From the NCBI RefSeq assembly GCF_024345835.1, contig NZ_JAGQBW010000011.1, positions 40,662 through 104,661 on the forward strand: DNA of 64,000 bases, written 5' to 3'. Each line of letters starts with the position of its first letter. Position 1 is the stretch's first letter. Below, piece by piece: positions 12,195 through 21,602 of this stretch. Source of the DNA: Synechococcus sp. HJ21-Hayes (lineage in GTDB: Bacteria; Cyanobacteriota; Cyanobacteriia; PCC-6307; Cyanobiaceae). Under the pieces are notes generated by a model. That model was not told the origin of the DNA. It did not search any database and saw only the letters and a list, made by a program, of their open reading frames with translations. The translations under genes were made by a program, and so were the position numbers.

Positions 12195-13322
12195 GTGCTC
12201 CAGTTCAGCAAATACCAGGGATTAGGCAACGATTTCCTCCTGCTGGATGGGCGCCAAGCCACCGATCCCGACGACCGACTCGGTCTCACCCCCGCCTGGG
12301 TGCAACACCTGTGTAACCGCCGCTTCGGCGTGGGTGGCGATGGCGTGATCCTGGCCCTGCCGCCCAATGCCGGCGGTGAGTTGCGCATGCGCATCTTCAA
12401 CGCCGATGGCAGTGAGCCGGAAATGTGCGGCAACGGCATCCGCTGCCTGGCCCGTTTCCTCGCCGATCGGGATGGCGATGGCCCCGGTCGCACCTGGCAG
12501 ATCGACACCCTGGCGGGTCGCATCGTGCCGGAGCTACTGGCCGATGGCACGATTCGCGTGGATATGGGAGCTCCGTTCCTCGAGCCTGATCAGGTGCCCA
12601 CCACCCTCAGCGTGGGCCCCCATGGACTGCCCCAGGGCGAGCTGGTGGTGGATGGCGAGGCCTTTGCCGTGGCGGCTGCCGGCATGGGCAACCCCCATGT
12701 GGTGATCCCGGTGGATGCGGTGGAGGAGATCGACCTCGAGCGATTCGGCGCCGGCTTTGAGCTGCACCCGGCCTTCCCGGCCCGAACCAACGTGCACTTC
12801 GTGCAGGTGCTGGCGCCCGACCATCTGGTGATGCGGGTGTGGGAGCGGGGAGCGGGCCCCACCCTGGCCTGCGGCACGGGCGCCTGCGCCACGCTCGTGG
12901 CCTGCCACAGCCTGGGCCTGAGCGACCGGCGCGCCCGCCTCGATCTTCCCGGTGGCCCCTTGCAGATCCACTGGGATGCCGCCAGCGGCAAGGTGTTCAT
13001 GGATGGCCCCGCCGAGCACGTGTTCGATGGCGCCATTCCCGATCCCGAGGAGGTGATGGCCGCCCGTCGCCAGGCTGCTGAGCAGCCGCGACCTGGGAGC
13101 GAGCCAGCACCCCAGGCCGACCAGGCCGCCACCATCGACTGCGCGGTGGTTTGTGCCAATGGCTGTGTGCGTCCCGACAACTGCCCCAGCGCCGAGGCCC
13201 GCCAGCGGGCCCTGGCCCTGCTGAATTCCAGTTCCCTCGACGACCTGGTGGCCATGGCCACCAACTCGTTCGAATCGCGCACCCGGGCTCGCTTCGAGCG
13301 CGACAGCGGCCTCTCCGGTTAA
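12195..13322 (+). CDS. dapF: Diaminopimelate epimerase with extra C-terminal cysteine-rich domain
   Basis: Converts LL- to meso-diaminopimelate for lysine and peptidoglycan. The GTG at 12195 (VLQFSKYQGLGNDF) is the family-typical start. The two active-site cysteines are in EMCGNGIRC and LACGTGACAT. The epimerase normally ends near residue 285, but this protein has 375. After a Pro/Gln/Glu-rich linker comes a compact segment with IDCAVVCANGCVRPDNC and a helical SSSLDDLVAMATNSFESR. This tail resembles small cyanobacterial Cys-motif proteins that I cannot name. The cysteine desulfurase gene starts 4 bp later. Confidence 0.93.
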   Translation: MLQFSKYQGLGNDFLLLDGRQATDPDDRLGLTPAWVQHLCNRRFGVGGDGVILALPPNAGGELRMRIFNADGSEPEMCGNGIRCLARFLADRDGDGPGRTWQIDTLAGRIVPELLADGTIRVDMGAPFLEPDQVPTTLSVGPHGLPQGELVVDGEAFAVAAAGMGNPHVVIPVDAVEEIDLERFGAGFELHPAFPARTNVHFVQVLAPDHLVMRVWERGAGPTLACGTGACATLVACHSLGLSDRRARLDLPGGPLQIHWDAASGKVFMDGPAEHVFDGAIPDPEEVMAARRQAAEQPRPGSEPAPQADQAATIDCAVVCANGCVRPDNCPSAEARQRALALLNSSSLDDLVAMATNSFESRTRARFERDSGLSG

Positions 13323-13326
13323 GGCC

Positions 13327-14538
13327 TTGACGTACGCAGAACCCGTCTACCTCGATTCCTGCGCCACCACGCCGCCGGCGCCGGAGGTGCTCGAGGCCAT
13401 GGCAGCAGTCCACGCTGAGGCCTGGGCCAACCCCTCCAGCCTGCACGGCTTTGGTCTGGCGGCGGCTGAGCGGCTGGAGCGCTCCCGCCAGCGCGTGGGG
13501 GAGATCCTCGTTTGCGAGGGCAGCCAGGTGTTGTTCAGCTCGGGCGGCACTGAATCGATCCACACCGCTCTGCTCGGGGCCGCCGGCGACGGCCCGCCGG
13601 GCCGTCTGTTGATTTCGGCCGTTGAACATCCGGCCACCGTGGCCGCCGCCAGCCAGCTGCAACAGCGGGGCTGGCAGGTGGAGCGGCTGCCGGTGGATCA
13701 TCTCGGCGTGGTGGATCTGGAGGCCCTCGATCGCTTGCTGGCCCCACCCACGCGGCTGGTGTCGCTGATCTGGGGCCAGAGCGAGGTGGGCACCGTGCAA
13801 CCGATCGAGCCGATCGGCCGCCGCTGCCGCGAGGCCGGCGTGTTGCTGCATGTGGATGCGGTGCAGGTGGTGGGCCACCTGCCGGTGGCGTTCAACGCCC
13901 TGCCGATCGATCTGCTCAGCGTTGCCTCCCACAAGTTGCAGGGCCCCCGCGGGGTTGGCGCTCTGCTGGTGCGCCCCGACCTCCCGTTGAAGCCCTTCCT
14001 CGGCGGTGGTGGCCAGGAGGGGGGCCGGCGCGGGGGTACCGAGCCCGTGGCCCTGGTGGCCGGCTTCGCCCGCGCCCTGGATCTGTGTGCGGCCCGCCTA
14101 CAGGCCCACGGCGACCGTGATCCCATCGCCGATCTGCGCGATGGGCTGCTGGCCTCGCTGCTGCAGCTGGAGGGGGTGCGGCTCAGTGGACCCGATCCCC
14201 GCGACCCCGCCGCTCCGGCGCGTTTGCCCCACCACATCAGCCTGGTGATGGCCAGCCCGGGTGGCAAGCCCATCTCGGGCCGGCGCCTGGTGCAGACCAT
14301 CTGGCAGCAGGGCTACGCGGTGAGCAGTGGATCCGCCTGCAGCAGCGGCCGAGGTGCCAATCCCTGGGGTTTGGCCCCCAGTCCCATCCTGCAGGCCATG
14401 GGCTACCCAGACGACCAGGCCGCCAGCGGCCTGCGGTTGAGCCTGGGGCCCTGGCTCACACCGGCGGATCTCGAGGGGGTACCGGGCGCCGTGGAGCGCG
14501 GCCGGCTACGGGTGCTGGCTGGCGAACCCGTGGGCTGA
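13327..14538 (+). CDS. Cysteine desulfurase (NifS/IscS-like aminotransferase class V)
   Basis: PLP enzyme taking sulfur from cysteine for Fe-S clusters or thiolated tRNA. The PLP lysine lies in SVASHKLQGPRGVGALLV and the mobile-loop cysteine in SSGSACSSGRG. The GGGQEGGRRGGTEPVALVAG segment is characteristic of the family. The start is a TTG at 13327, 4 bp after the dapF stop; no ATG or GTG fits nearby. It has 403 residues. Whether it acts as IscS, NifS or a specialised desulfurase cannot be decided here, because no scaffold gene is adjacent. Confidence 0.9.
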   Translation: MTYAEPVYLDSCATTPPAPEVLEAMAAVHAEAWANPSSLHGFGLAAAERLERSRQRVGEILVCEGSQVLFSSGGTESIHTALLGAAGDGPPGRLLISAVEHPATVAAASQLQQRGWQVERLPVDHLGVVDLEALDRLLAPPTRLVSLIWGQSEVGTVQPIEPIGRRCREAGVLLHVDAVQVVGHLPVAFNALPIDLLSVASHKLQGPRGVGALLVRPDLPLKPFLGGGGQEGGRRGGTEPVALVAGFARALDLCAARLQAHGDRDPIADLRDGLLASLLQLEGVRLSGPDPRDPAAPARLPHHISLVMASPGGKPISGRRLVQTIWQQGYAVSSGSACSSGRGANPWGLAPSPILQAMGYPDDQAASGLRLSLGPWLTPADLEGVPGAVERGRLRVLAGEPVG

Positions 14539-14586
14539 GTAAGCGTGTCGGCGAACTCCTAGGGTCGCCCGACCTGATCAGCCCTG

Positions 14587-15279
14587 ATGCTCCCCGCCGA
14601 TCTGCGCACCGCCGAAGCCGAGGCCCTGGACTCCTTGGGCGCGGCCCTGGCGGCTGATGCCAAGGGGATGTGGACGGTGGAGTTTCGCTTCGAGGGACTG
14701 CGGATCATGCCCGTAGCTCTGCGGATGATCGCGGCCCTCAGCTCCAGCCAGAGCGGTGTGCGCTTCTTATTTCCCGATGCCGGCGCCACGGCCCTGGCCC
14801 AGCGGGATGCCCCCGAGTTCGCGACCCAGTTCGCCAGCCTGCGCGATCAGATGCGGCTGCAACAGGCCGATGGGGGCAGCGAGGGCCTGCTGGTGCTCGT
14901 GGCTCCCTCACCGGCCGATTATGAAGACGTGGAGCAGGTCTGTGCGCTGCACCGGGGCTCGGTTGTGTTGCTGAACGGCAAGTTGGAGGATGCCGCGGTG
15001 GGGATTGGCACGGTGGCCCGAGATCGCCGCAAGGGCTTCCTCTCGGGATGGCAGAGCGCCTATGCCCTGATCCCCACGGGTGAAGGGGCCCTGCGTCGCG
15101 CCTACCCGGCCGAATGGGAGCTCTACCGCCGCGATCCCGACGGCCATCGTTTTGTGGCCAGCTTTGAGCTGAAGCCCGATGCCGAGCAGCAGGCTGAAGC
15201 GCTTGATGCCGGCGCTGCCCCTGGCGTGGGCCGCAGTCTTCAGGCAGTGGATCGCTTCATCGAGGGGCTGCGCAGCTGA
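14587..15279 (+). CDS. DUF1995 protein
   Basis: A 230-residue soluble protein of the DUF1995 type found in cyanobacteria and plant plastids. Typical parts are an opening helix (LPADLRTAEAEAL), WTVEFRFEGLRIMPVALR, VRFLFPDAGATALA, a VLVAPSPADYEDVEQVC segment and a late RRAYPAEWELYRRDPDGH stretch. No catalytic motif is known to me and the function is unassigned. It lies in a forward-strand run from dapF to dacB with short gaps. Confidence 0.8.
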   Translation: MLPADLRTAEAEALDSLGAALAADAKGMWTVEFRFEGLRIMPVALRMIAALSSSQSGVRFLFPDAGATALAQRDAPEFATQFASLRDQMRLQQADGGSEGLLVLVAPSPADYEDVEQVCALHRGSVVLLNGKLEDAAVGIGTVARDRRKGFLSGWQSAYALIPTGEGALRRAYPAEWELYRRDPDGHRFVASFELKPDAEQQAEALDAGAAPGVGRSLQAVDRFIEGLRS

Positions 15280-15334
15280 TCCGCCTTGTGTCGCCTGGCC
15301 AGGCTCCGTATTGTTCGGCATCTGCTGATCCCTG

Positions 15335-15850
15335 ATGGCCACCACCACCCGTCGCTTCGGACTCGTGGATGCCGGAGCCGCTGTGGCGGTTGCGCTGGCG
15401 GCAGTGGGTGTGATTTGGAGTCCGAAGCTCAGCGGTGCCGTGGCCAAGGCCACCGGTGCCCTGCAGCCGGTCACGGTGCTCGTGGATGTGCGGGGGATCC
15501 CAGCGGCTGACCCCGCTGCCCTGATCGCCACCGCCCGTGAATACGGAAAGGTGGCCATTGTGATCCGCAACCAACCCCACGGCAGCGTGGCCGTGAAGGA
15601 GGTGAAGCCGTTGGCCCGCCGGATTTCTGCCTTCCTTCCGGACGGCAAATTGATCTCCGCCCCGGATCCCAATCAACAGGTGTTCAGCACCCTCGATGCC
15701 CGCTTTGTGCTCGAGGGCGAAGGGCGCAAAGGTGCCGATGGGGTGGTGTTTGGCAATCAGAATCTCAAGATCGGTGCCCCGGTGGAACTGGAAGGGCAGA
15801 ACTTTCGGGTGATGGGGTCCGTTACGGGCCTGCGCCTGGGGGCCTCCTGA
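15335..15850 (+). CDS. DUF4330 membrane-anchored protein
   Basis: A 171-residue protein with one N-terminal membrane segment (LVDAGAAVAVALAAVGVIW) preceded by basic residues and the RRFGLVDAG motif typical of DUF4330. The rest is a beta-rich domain exposed outside the membrane, ending in VELEGQNFRVMGSVTGLRL. The function is unknown. dacB begins 1 bp after the stop, so the two are probably coexpressed, and a cell-envelope role is inferred from that position only. Confidence 0.8.
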   Translation: MATTTRRFGLVDAGAAVAVALAAVGVIWSPKLSGAVAKATGALQPVTVLVDVRGIPAADPAALIATAREYGKVAIVIRNQPHGSVAVKEVKPLARRISAFLPDGKLISAPDPNQQVFSTLDARFVLEGEGRKGADGVVFGNQNLKIGAPVELEGQNFRVMGSVTGLRLGAS

Positions 15851-15851
15851 G

Positions 15852-17150
15852 ATGAGCTCCCCGCTGATCCACCGTGCACACCTGGCCCTTGGCCTGGGGT
15901 TGGGCCTGTGTGCCTCCCCAGTAGCGCCAGCCCTGGCTCAGGCGTGGGATCCGCAGATCCCTACGATCACGGCCACCTCCCTACCGGCCGCACCCCCGCC
16001 CGTTGGTCTGCCCCTGTTGCAGTCCATCGTGAGCTGCCCAGCTCTGCAGCAACGGCTCACCAGCCTGGTGGGAGCCGAATTGGCGGTGTGGAGCGTGAGC
16101 GTGGCCGACGGCAGCGGACGGTTGCTAGCGGACATCAACGGCCAGCGCCCGCGCATTCCCGCATCCAATCAGAAGCTGATCAGCACCGCCATCGCCCTGG
16201 ATCGCCTGGGCCCTGATTACCGCCTCACCACCCGGCTTTGGCGTCAGCCCGATGGCAGCCTGCGCATCACCGGTGAGGGTGACCCCGATCTCGACCTGGT
16301 CCAGCTCAAGCGCTTCGCCCAATTGGCGCTTGGTTCCGGTGGTGGTCCGGGCGACGCCCCTGGCCCCGTGCGGATTCAGTTGGCGGAGGAGCCCGCCCAG
16401 CGCTGGTGGCCCCAGGGCTGGCACTGGGCCGATCGTGCCGAGGCCTATGGCGCCCCTATCACCCGCCTGGCCCTGACGAGCAATGCGTTGGACATGGCCG
16501 TGCCCAACCCTCCCAGCCGCTTGCAGCGCCTGTTGAGTCAGGAAATTGCCCGTCAGGGGGGCAGCGCCAGCATCAGCCTGGTTTCCGCAGACCTGCAACC
16601 CAACGCCAACGGTGCGTTGCTCCACGAGGAACGCTCCGTGGGCATGCACGGCCTGCTGAGCCTTGCCAACACGGATAGCCACAACTTCACCTCGGAGGTG
16701 CTGCTGCGCCAGGGAGCTGGCAGCTGGGACTTGGCCCAGGCCCGGCAGGTGACCATGCAATGGCTCGCCAGCCAGGGCCTGCCCATGGCTGGTGTTTCTG
16801 TCGTGGATGGCAGTGGTCTTGATCGCGGCAACCGGGTCACCAGCCGGTTCCTCACGGCCTTGTTGCTGCGCATGTCGCAGCATCCCTACGCCGCCAACTA
16901 CACCGCTTCGATGGCGATTGCTGGCCAGCGTGGCACTTTGCGAAATCTTTACCGCGGCACCAACCTCGAGGGGCGGTTCCGCGGCAAGACGGGAACCATC
17001 TCGGGCGTGCGCTCCATCAGCGGGATTCTCGAAACCCCGGAAGGCCCCCGTTTCGTGAGCATGGTGTCCAACGGAGCCAGCTCCCCCAACACAACGATCG
17101 GGGCCATCCTGCGCCAGAGCCAGTTGGCGGGGCTCTGCCCCGCCAACTGA
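15852..17150 (+). CDS. dacB: D-alanyl-D-alanine carboxypeptidase/endopeptidase (PBP4, S13 family)
   Basis: Periplasmic penicillin-binding protein trimming peptidoglycan cross-links. It begins with a signal peptide (ALGLGLGLCASPVAPALA). The active-site serine and lysine are in ASNQKLISTA (SxxK), the SxN motif is in DSHNFTSEV, and the KTG triad is in FRGKTGTISG. The 432-residue length fits the S13 family. It follows the DUF4330 gene by one base and is convergent, without a gap, with the coiled-coil protein gene on the other strand. Confidence 0.92.
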   Translation: MSSPLIHRAHLALGLGLGLCASPVAPALAQAWDPQIPTITATSLPAAPPPVGLPLLQSIVSCPALQQRLTSLVGAELAVWSVSVADGSGRLLADINGQRPRIPASNQKLISTAIALDRLGPDYRLTTRLWRQPDGSLRITGEGDPDLDLVQLKRFAQLALGSGGGPGDAPGPVRIQLAEEPAQRWWPQGWHWADRAEAYGAPITRLALTSNALDMAVPNPPSRLQRLLSQEIARQGGSASISLVSADLQPNANGALLHEERSVGMHGLLSLANTDSHNFTSEVLLRQGAGSWDLAQARQVTMQWLASQGLPMAGVSVVDGSGLDRGNRVTSRFLTALLLRMSQHPYAANYTASMAIAGQRGTLRNLYRGTNLEGRFRGKTGTISGVRSISGILETPEGPRFVSMVSNGASSPNTTIGAILRQSQLAGLCPAN

Positions 17151-18092
17151 TCAGCCCCGACCGACTGTGGCCTGGCGCAGCCGCTCAGCGGCACGCCGGG
17201 CCCGGCTGATGGGCACGGCAGCAGCCTCGGCAGGAGTGTTGGAGTGCACCAGTGCGGTGGGATCCACCGATTGCAGGCGCACCAGCTCGCGGCGGCCGGC
17301 CACCACCACCTTGCCCATGTCCTGCAGACGACCTTCCAGCTCCCCCAGAACCTGCTCGGCGTAGCGGTTGGCTCCCTCCTGGATCGTGGCCGACTCCTGG
17401 CGGGAACGACTGATCAGGGCTTCACACTGCTGCTGAGTCTGCTGGCGGAATTGCAGGGCATCAGCGTGCAGACGCTCGGCCTCCGCCTGGCTGGTCTGCT
17501 GAATGCGCAGGGATTCCTGGCGGATCTGTTCCAGTTCCACCAGGCTTTGCTGGCGGGCCTGTTCATGCTGCTCGGCGAGCTGGCGCCTGCGTTCGCTGGC
17601 TTCCTGATCGAGTTGCTGGCGGCGCTGCAGAGATTCCTGCTCCAGCTGCTGTCGGCGTTGGCCGAACTGCTGTTCCATCTGGGCCAGACGCGCCTGATGC
17701 TCCTGCTCCGTCTTGGCCACCTGCTGGCGGGCCTGGCCAATCATCTGCTCGCACTGCTGGCGGGCCTGGTCCCGCAATTCCGCCACCTGGCGCTCGGCCT
17801 CCTGGCGGATCGACTGGCTATTGATCAGCTGTTCCCGTTGCTGGCGGGCCTGGTTGAGGATGTCCTCCGCCTGCTGGCGGGCCTGGCCGATGAACTCCTC
17901 CTTCTGACGAACCAGATCCTCTGCCTTGGCAAGCTGGGACGGCAGGGCTTCTCGCACCGCATCCATCGCCTCGATGGCATCCTGTTCGTTCACGAGACGG
18001 CCACCGCTGAACGGCACCCGAGTGCCATCCAGCACGATCTCTTCGAGCTGATCCAGTTGATCCAGCACGGAGGTGAGCTGCGCCTCGGTCAT
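17151..18092 (-). CDS. DivIVA-like long coiled-coil protein
   Basis: A 313-residue, strongly acidic and glutamine-rich coiled coil. The first 75 residues (LTSVLDQLDQLEEIVLDG, then PFSGGRLVNEQDAIEAMD) resemble the N-terminus of cyanobacterial DivIVA-like division proteins such as Cdv3. A continuous helix of about 180 residues follows, with repeated ARQQ units at regular spacing, and then a basic tail with RRAAERLRQ. The preferred start is the ATG at 18092, which overlaps the coaD stop (TGATG). Automated pipelines may mislabel such proteins as ATP synthase subunit B; the DivIVA assignment is itself an inference. Confidence 0.65.
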   Translation of the reverse strand: MTEAQLTSVLDQLDQLEEIVLDGTRVPFSGGRLVNEQDAIEAMDAVREALPSQLAKAEDLVRQKEEFIGQARQQAEDILNQARQQREQLINSQSIRQEAERQVAELRDQARQQCEQMIGQARQQVAKTEQEHQARLAQMEQQFGQRRQQLEQESLQRRQQLDQEASERRRQLAEQHEQARQQSLVELEQIRQESLRIQQTSQAEAERLHADALQFRQQTQQQCEALISRSRQESATIQEGANRYAEQVLGELEGRLQDMGKVVVAGRRELVRLQSVDPTALVHSNTPAEAAAVPISRARRAAERLRQATVGRG

Positions 18093-18586
18093 CACACCTG
18101 GTCGGGGGATGTCCGATTAAAGAGCCTGGCCAGATCCTTGGCCACTCCCGGCGGCACCATGTGGGCCACAGGACCTCCAAACCGGGCCACTTCCTTCACC
18201 ACGGAGCTGCTCAGGAAGCTGTGGGCCGTGGCCGTGGCCATGAACAGGGTTTCCAGCTGGGGCGCCAGGCTCTTGTTGGTGTGGGCGATCTGGAGTTCGA
18301 ACTCAAAGTCGCTCATGGCCCGCAGGCCCCTCAGGATCACACCGGCTCCGGTGGCTCTGGCGAAGTCCACAGTCAAACCGTCGAAACCAGCCACCTCCAC
18401 GGCGGGGAGATGGGCCGTGGCCTTGCGGATCTGCTCCAGCCGTTGGTCCACGGTGAAGCAGGGGTTCTTGCTGGGGTTCTGCAGCACCGCCACCACCAGC
18501 CCATCAAACAGCTGGGAGGCCCGCTCGATCAGGTCCAGGTGCCCGAGCGTGAGCGGATCGAAGCTGCCGGGATAGAGAGCCTTCAT
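18092..18586 (-). CDS. coaD: Phosphopantetheine adenylyltransferase
   Basis: Penultimate step of coenzyme A synthesis. The 164-residue protein has the nucleotidyltransferase motif [16 protein letters not shown] at the start, the conserved [20 protein letters not shown] segment and the late [15 protein letters not shown] motif. All are diagnostic of CoaD. Its stop overlaps the ATG of the downstream DivIVA-like gene by one base, so the two are likely coupled in translation. Confidence 0.96.
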   Translation of the reverse strand: MKALYPGSFDPLTLGHLDLIERASQLFDGLVVAVLQNPSKNPCFTVDQRLEQIRKATAHLPAVEVAGFDGLTVDFARATGAGVILRGLRAMSDFEFELQIAHTNKSLAPQLETLFMATATAHSFLSSSVVKEVARFGGPVAHMVPPGVAKDLARLFNRTSPDQV

Positions 18587-18690
18587 TGCCGCTCCCCCTG
18601 TAGGGATGTCCGGGGCCGCTGGATCCTATGGAGGCCTGCTCCGCGGGGGATGGGGTTTCTAGAGTCAGCTCCAGCCCCGAGAGCGCCACC

Positions 18691-19173
18691 ATGGCCCTGA
18701 ACGCCGAAGCCAAGAAGACCCTCCTGCGCAAGATCCCCCACGGCGTTTTCATCTGCGGTGTCGCCGAGGGGGATGAGGTGAATGGCTTCACCGCCAGCTG
18801 GGTGACCCAGGGCTCCTTCGAGCCGCCCCTGGTGGTGATGGCCGTGCGCGCCGACAGCACCAGCAACGCCATCATTCAGCGCACCCGCAAGTTCGCCTTG
18901 AATGTGCTTGCGGCAGACCAGAAGGATTTGGCTGCGGTGTTCTTCAAGCCCCAGAAGGCCATCGGGGGGCGCTTCGACGCCGCTCCGTTCAGCCTGGGGG
19001 AGCTCGGGCTACCGATCCTCAACGATGCCCTTGGGGCCGTGGAGTGTGAGCTGGTGGGTGAGGTGGCCGCAGGCGATCACACCGTGTTCGTCGGCGAGGT
19101 GAAATCTGCCACCCTCCACCGTGATGCAGCAGCTCTGGAACTCAGCAGCACCGGCTGGCAATACGGCGGCTGA
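18691..19173 (+). CDS. Flavin reductase-like FMN-binding protein
   Basis: A 160-residue protein of the flavin reductase-like fold. Recognisable parts are IPHGVFICGVAEGDEVNGFTASWVTQ (shortened here), the SFEPPLVVMAV strand and NAIIQRTRKFALNVLA. It could be the small reductase-like partner of flavoenzymes, or resemble the reductase domain of flavodiiron proteins, which in cyanobacteria is fused to the diiron core; here it stands alone. The ATG at 18691 is chosen because the upstream open frame lacks similarity. uvrC starts immediately after its stop. Confidence 0.82.
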   Translation: MALNAEAKKTLLRKIPHGVFICGVAEGDEVNGFTASWVTQGSFEPPLVVMAVRADSTSNAIIQRTRKFALNVLAADQKDLAAVFFKPQKAIGGRFDAAPFSLGELGLPILNDALGAVECELVGEVAAGDHTVFVGEVKSATLHRDAAALELSSTGWQYGG

Positions 19174-21255
19174 GTGACCCTGCCGGAGCCCGCGGGGGCC
19201 AGCCAGCGCCCCCTGCTGCAACAAGCGGACCGTCTCAAGGCCCGGCTCAAGGAGATTCCCTCGGAGCCGGGCTGTTATCTGATGCGCGATGGCGAGGACC
19301 GCATCCTCTACATCGGCAAAGCCAAGGTGTTGCGCCAACGGGTGCGCAGCTACTTCCAGAGCGGCAGCGGCCATGGTCACAGCCCGCGCATCGCCCTGAT
19401 GGTGCGGCAGGTGTGCGAGATCGAATTCATCGTCACCGACAGCGAGGCGGAGGCCCTGGCCCTGGAGGCCAACCTGATCAAAAACCATCAGCCCCACTTC
19501 AACGTGTTGCTGAAGGACGACAAGAAATACCCCTACCTCTGCATCACCTGGAGTGAGGCCTACCCGCGCATCTTCATCACGCGGCGGCGGCGTTTTCGCT
19601 CACCCCTGGACCGATTTTACGGCCCCTACGTGGATGTGGGGTTGTTGCGGCGCACCCTTGGCCTGGTGAAACGGGTGTTTCCTTTGCGCCAGCGGCCCCA
19701 GCCGCTGTATCGCGAGCGCACCTGCCTCAACTACGACATCGGCCGTTGTCCAGGGGTCTGCCAGGAGAAGATCAGTTCGGAGGCCTATCACCAGACCCTG
19801 CGGCAGGTGGCGATGGTGTTCCAGGGGCGCAACGATGAGTTGTTGGAGTTGCTGCGGGATCAGATGCAGCGCTATGCCGAGCGGCTTGATTACGAGAGTG
19901 CCGCCCGGGTGCGCGACCAGTTGCAGGGTCTGGATGCCCTCACGGCCGACCAGAAAATGAGCCTGGGCGATAGCTCCGTGAGCCGCGATGTGATCGCCCT
20001 CGCGGCCGACGAGCGGGTGGCCGCCGTGCAGCTGTTCCAGATGCGGGCCGGCAAGCTGGTGGGGCGCCTGGGCTACACGGCCGATTCCCTGGGGCTGCCC
20101 GCTGCGCAGATGGGTGCGGGCGGAGACTTGCCGGCGAGTCCTGAACTGCAGCAGGGCCTGGGCCTGATCCTGCAACGGGTGATTGAGGAGCACTACAGCC
20201 AGGTGGAAGGGGTGGAAATCCCACCGGAGTTGCTGGTGCAGCATCCCCTACCCCAGCAGAGCCTGATCGAGGACTGGCTCAGCGACCTGCGGGGCCGCAA
20301 GGTGCGATTGGCGGTGCCCCAGCGCTCCCAGAAAGCCGATCTGGTGGAGCTGGTGGAACGCAACGCCAGCTATGAATTGCAGCGGGCCCAGCGGGCCAGT
20401 GAACAGAACCTCTTGGCCACGGAAGACCTGGCCCAAATGCTCGAACTCTCCTCTCCTCCTCGGCGCATCGAGGGCTACGACATCAGCCACATCCAGGGCA
20501 GTGATGCGGTGGCCTCCCAGGTGGTGTTCATCGATGGGTTGCCGGCCAAGCAGCACTACCGCAAATACAAGATCCAGAGCAGCTCCATCCACGCTGGCCA
20601 CTCCGACGACTTCATGGCCATGGCGGAAATCATGCGCCGGCGATTCCGCCGCTGGGCCCAGGCCAAGGCGGAGGGAGCCGATCTGCGCGCCCTGCGGCGG
20701 GCTGCAGGCAGCGCCCTGCATACGGGTGGCCTCAATGACTGGCCGGATGTGGTGATGATCGACGGCGGCAAGGGCCAGCTCTCGGCTGTGATGGAGGCCC
20801 TACGGGAGCTCAATCTGGATGAGGAGCTGGTGGTGTGCTCCTTGGCCAAGCAGCGGGAGGAGGTGTTTGTACCAGGCGCCAAGCAGCCCCTGGAGAGCGA
20901 GCCGGAACAGCTGGGGGTGCAGTTGTTGCGTCGCTTGCGGGATGAGGCCCACCGGTTTGCGGTGAGTTTTCACCGCCAGCAGCGGGGCGAACGGATGAAG
21001 CGCTCACGCCTGTCGGACATTCCCGGCCTTGGCCCCAAGCGGATCAAGGAGTTGCTGGCCCATTTCCGCTCGATCGATGCCATCCAGCTAGCGAGCGTGG
21101 CGGCCCTAGCGGCCGCTCCCGGCATGGGTCCGGGGCTGGCCAAGGTGGTGTGGGCCTACTTCCACCCTGAGGCCGATGGCGATGAAGCAGCAGATCTGGG
21201 CACAGCGGCGGTCACCGCCCAGGAGAATGAACGCCCCCTGGAGCGAGTCGGATAA
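19174..21255 (+). CDS. uvrC: Excinuclease ABC subunit C
   Basis: Dual-incision nuclease of nucleotide excision repair, 693 residues from a GTG abutting the previous stop. The N-terminal GIY-YIG domain shows [24 protein letters not shown] motif ([14 protein letters not shown]) lies in the middle, the RNase H-like half has [12 protein letters not shown] and [12 protein letters not shown], and the tail carries a helix-hairpin-helix pair ([32 protein letters not shown]). Its stop overlaps the next start by one base. Confidence 0.96.
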   Translation: MTLPEPAGASQRPLLQQADRLKARLKEIPSEPGCYLMRDGEDRILYIGKAKVLRQRVRSYFQSGSGHGHSPRIALMVRQVCEIEFIVTDSEAEALALEANLIKNHQPHFNVLLKDDKKYPYLCITWSEAYPRIFITRRRRFRSPLDRFYGPYVDVGLLRRTLGLVKRVFPLRQRPQPLYRERTCLNYDIGRCPGVCQEKISSEAYHQTLRQVAMVFQGRNDELLELLRDQMQRYAERLDYESAARVRDQLQGLDALTADQKMSLGDSSVSRDVIALAADERVAAVQLFQMRAGKLVGRLGYTADSLGLPAAQMGAGGDLPASPELQQGLGLILQRVIEEHYSQVEGVEIPPELLVQHPLPQQSLIEDWLSDLRGRKVRLAVPQRSQKADLVELVERNASYELQRAQRASEQNLLATEDLAQMLELSSPPRRIEGYDISHIQGSDAVASQVVFIDGLPAKQHYRKYKIQSSSIHAGHSDDFMAMAEIMRRRFRRWAQAKAEGADLRALRRAAGSALHTGGLNDWPDVVMIDGGKGQLSAVMEALRELNLDEELVVCSLAKQREEVFVPGAKQPLESEPEQLGVQLLRRLRDEAHRFAVSFHRQQRGERMKRSRLSDIPGLGPKRIKELLAHFRSIDAIQLASVAALAAAPGMGPGLAKVVWAYFHPEADGDEAADLGTAAVTAQENERPLERVG

Positions 21256-21560
21256 TGGCGATACGCGGGCTGCTGCTCCGGTGCCTTGGTCTCACCTTGG
21301 GGATGGTTCTGCTCCTGGCAGGAGTGACTCCTGTGTTGGCCTCTCCAGGGTTGTGCATTGGCCCGGTCTGTGCAGACCAGATCCGGAGGGGCACCAACCA
21401 TGCATTTCTGCTGCACATGCGGGTCACCGATCAACGAGGTCATCACGAACGCACTGTTGTGGACTGTCGTGACGGCCATCTGAGTCCGGCCAGCGGTCCG
21501 GTGGAACGGGGACATGTGCGAGCGATTGCTCGCAAGGCTTGCCAGCTCTCTGCTGCGTGA
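21255..21560 (+). CDS. Small secreted protein of unknown function
   Basis: A 101-residue ORF that starts inside the uvrC stop (TAATG). A clear signal peptide (LGLTLGMVLLLAGVTPVLA) is followed by a short mature part with four cysteines (in LCIGPVCAD, VVDCRDG and KACQLS), enough for two disulfides. I recognise no family. The overlapping start and the good signal peptide argue that it is real. The photolyase-like gene begins 42 bp later. Confidence 0.6.
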   Translation: MAIRGLLLRCLGLTLGMVLLLAGVTPVLASPGLCIGPVCADQIRRGTNHAFLLHMRVTDQRGHHERTVVDCRDGHLSPASGPVERGHVRAIARKACQLSAA

Positions 21561-21602
21561 GTTGCACCCTATGTCCGGTCTGTCTTCCAGCTCTCTGACC
21601 CC

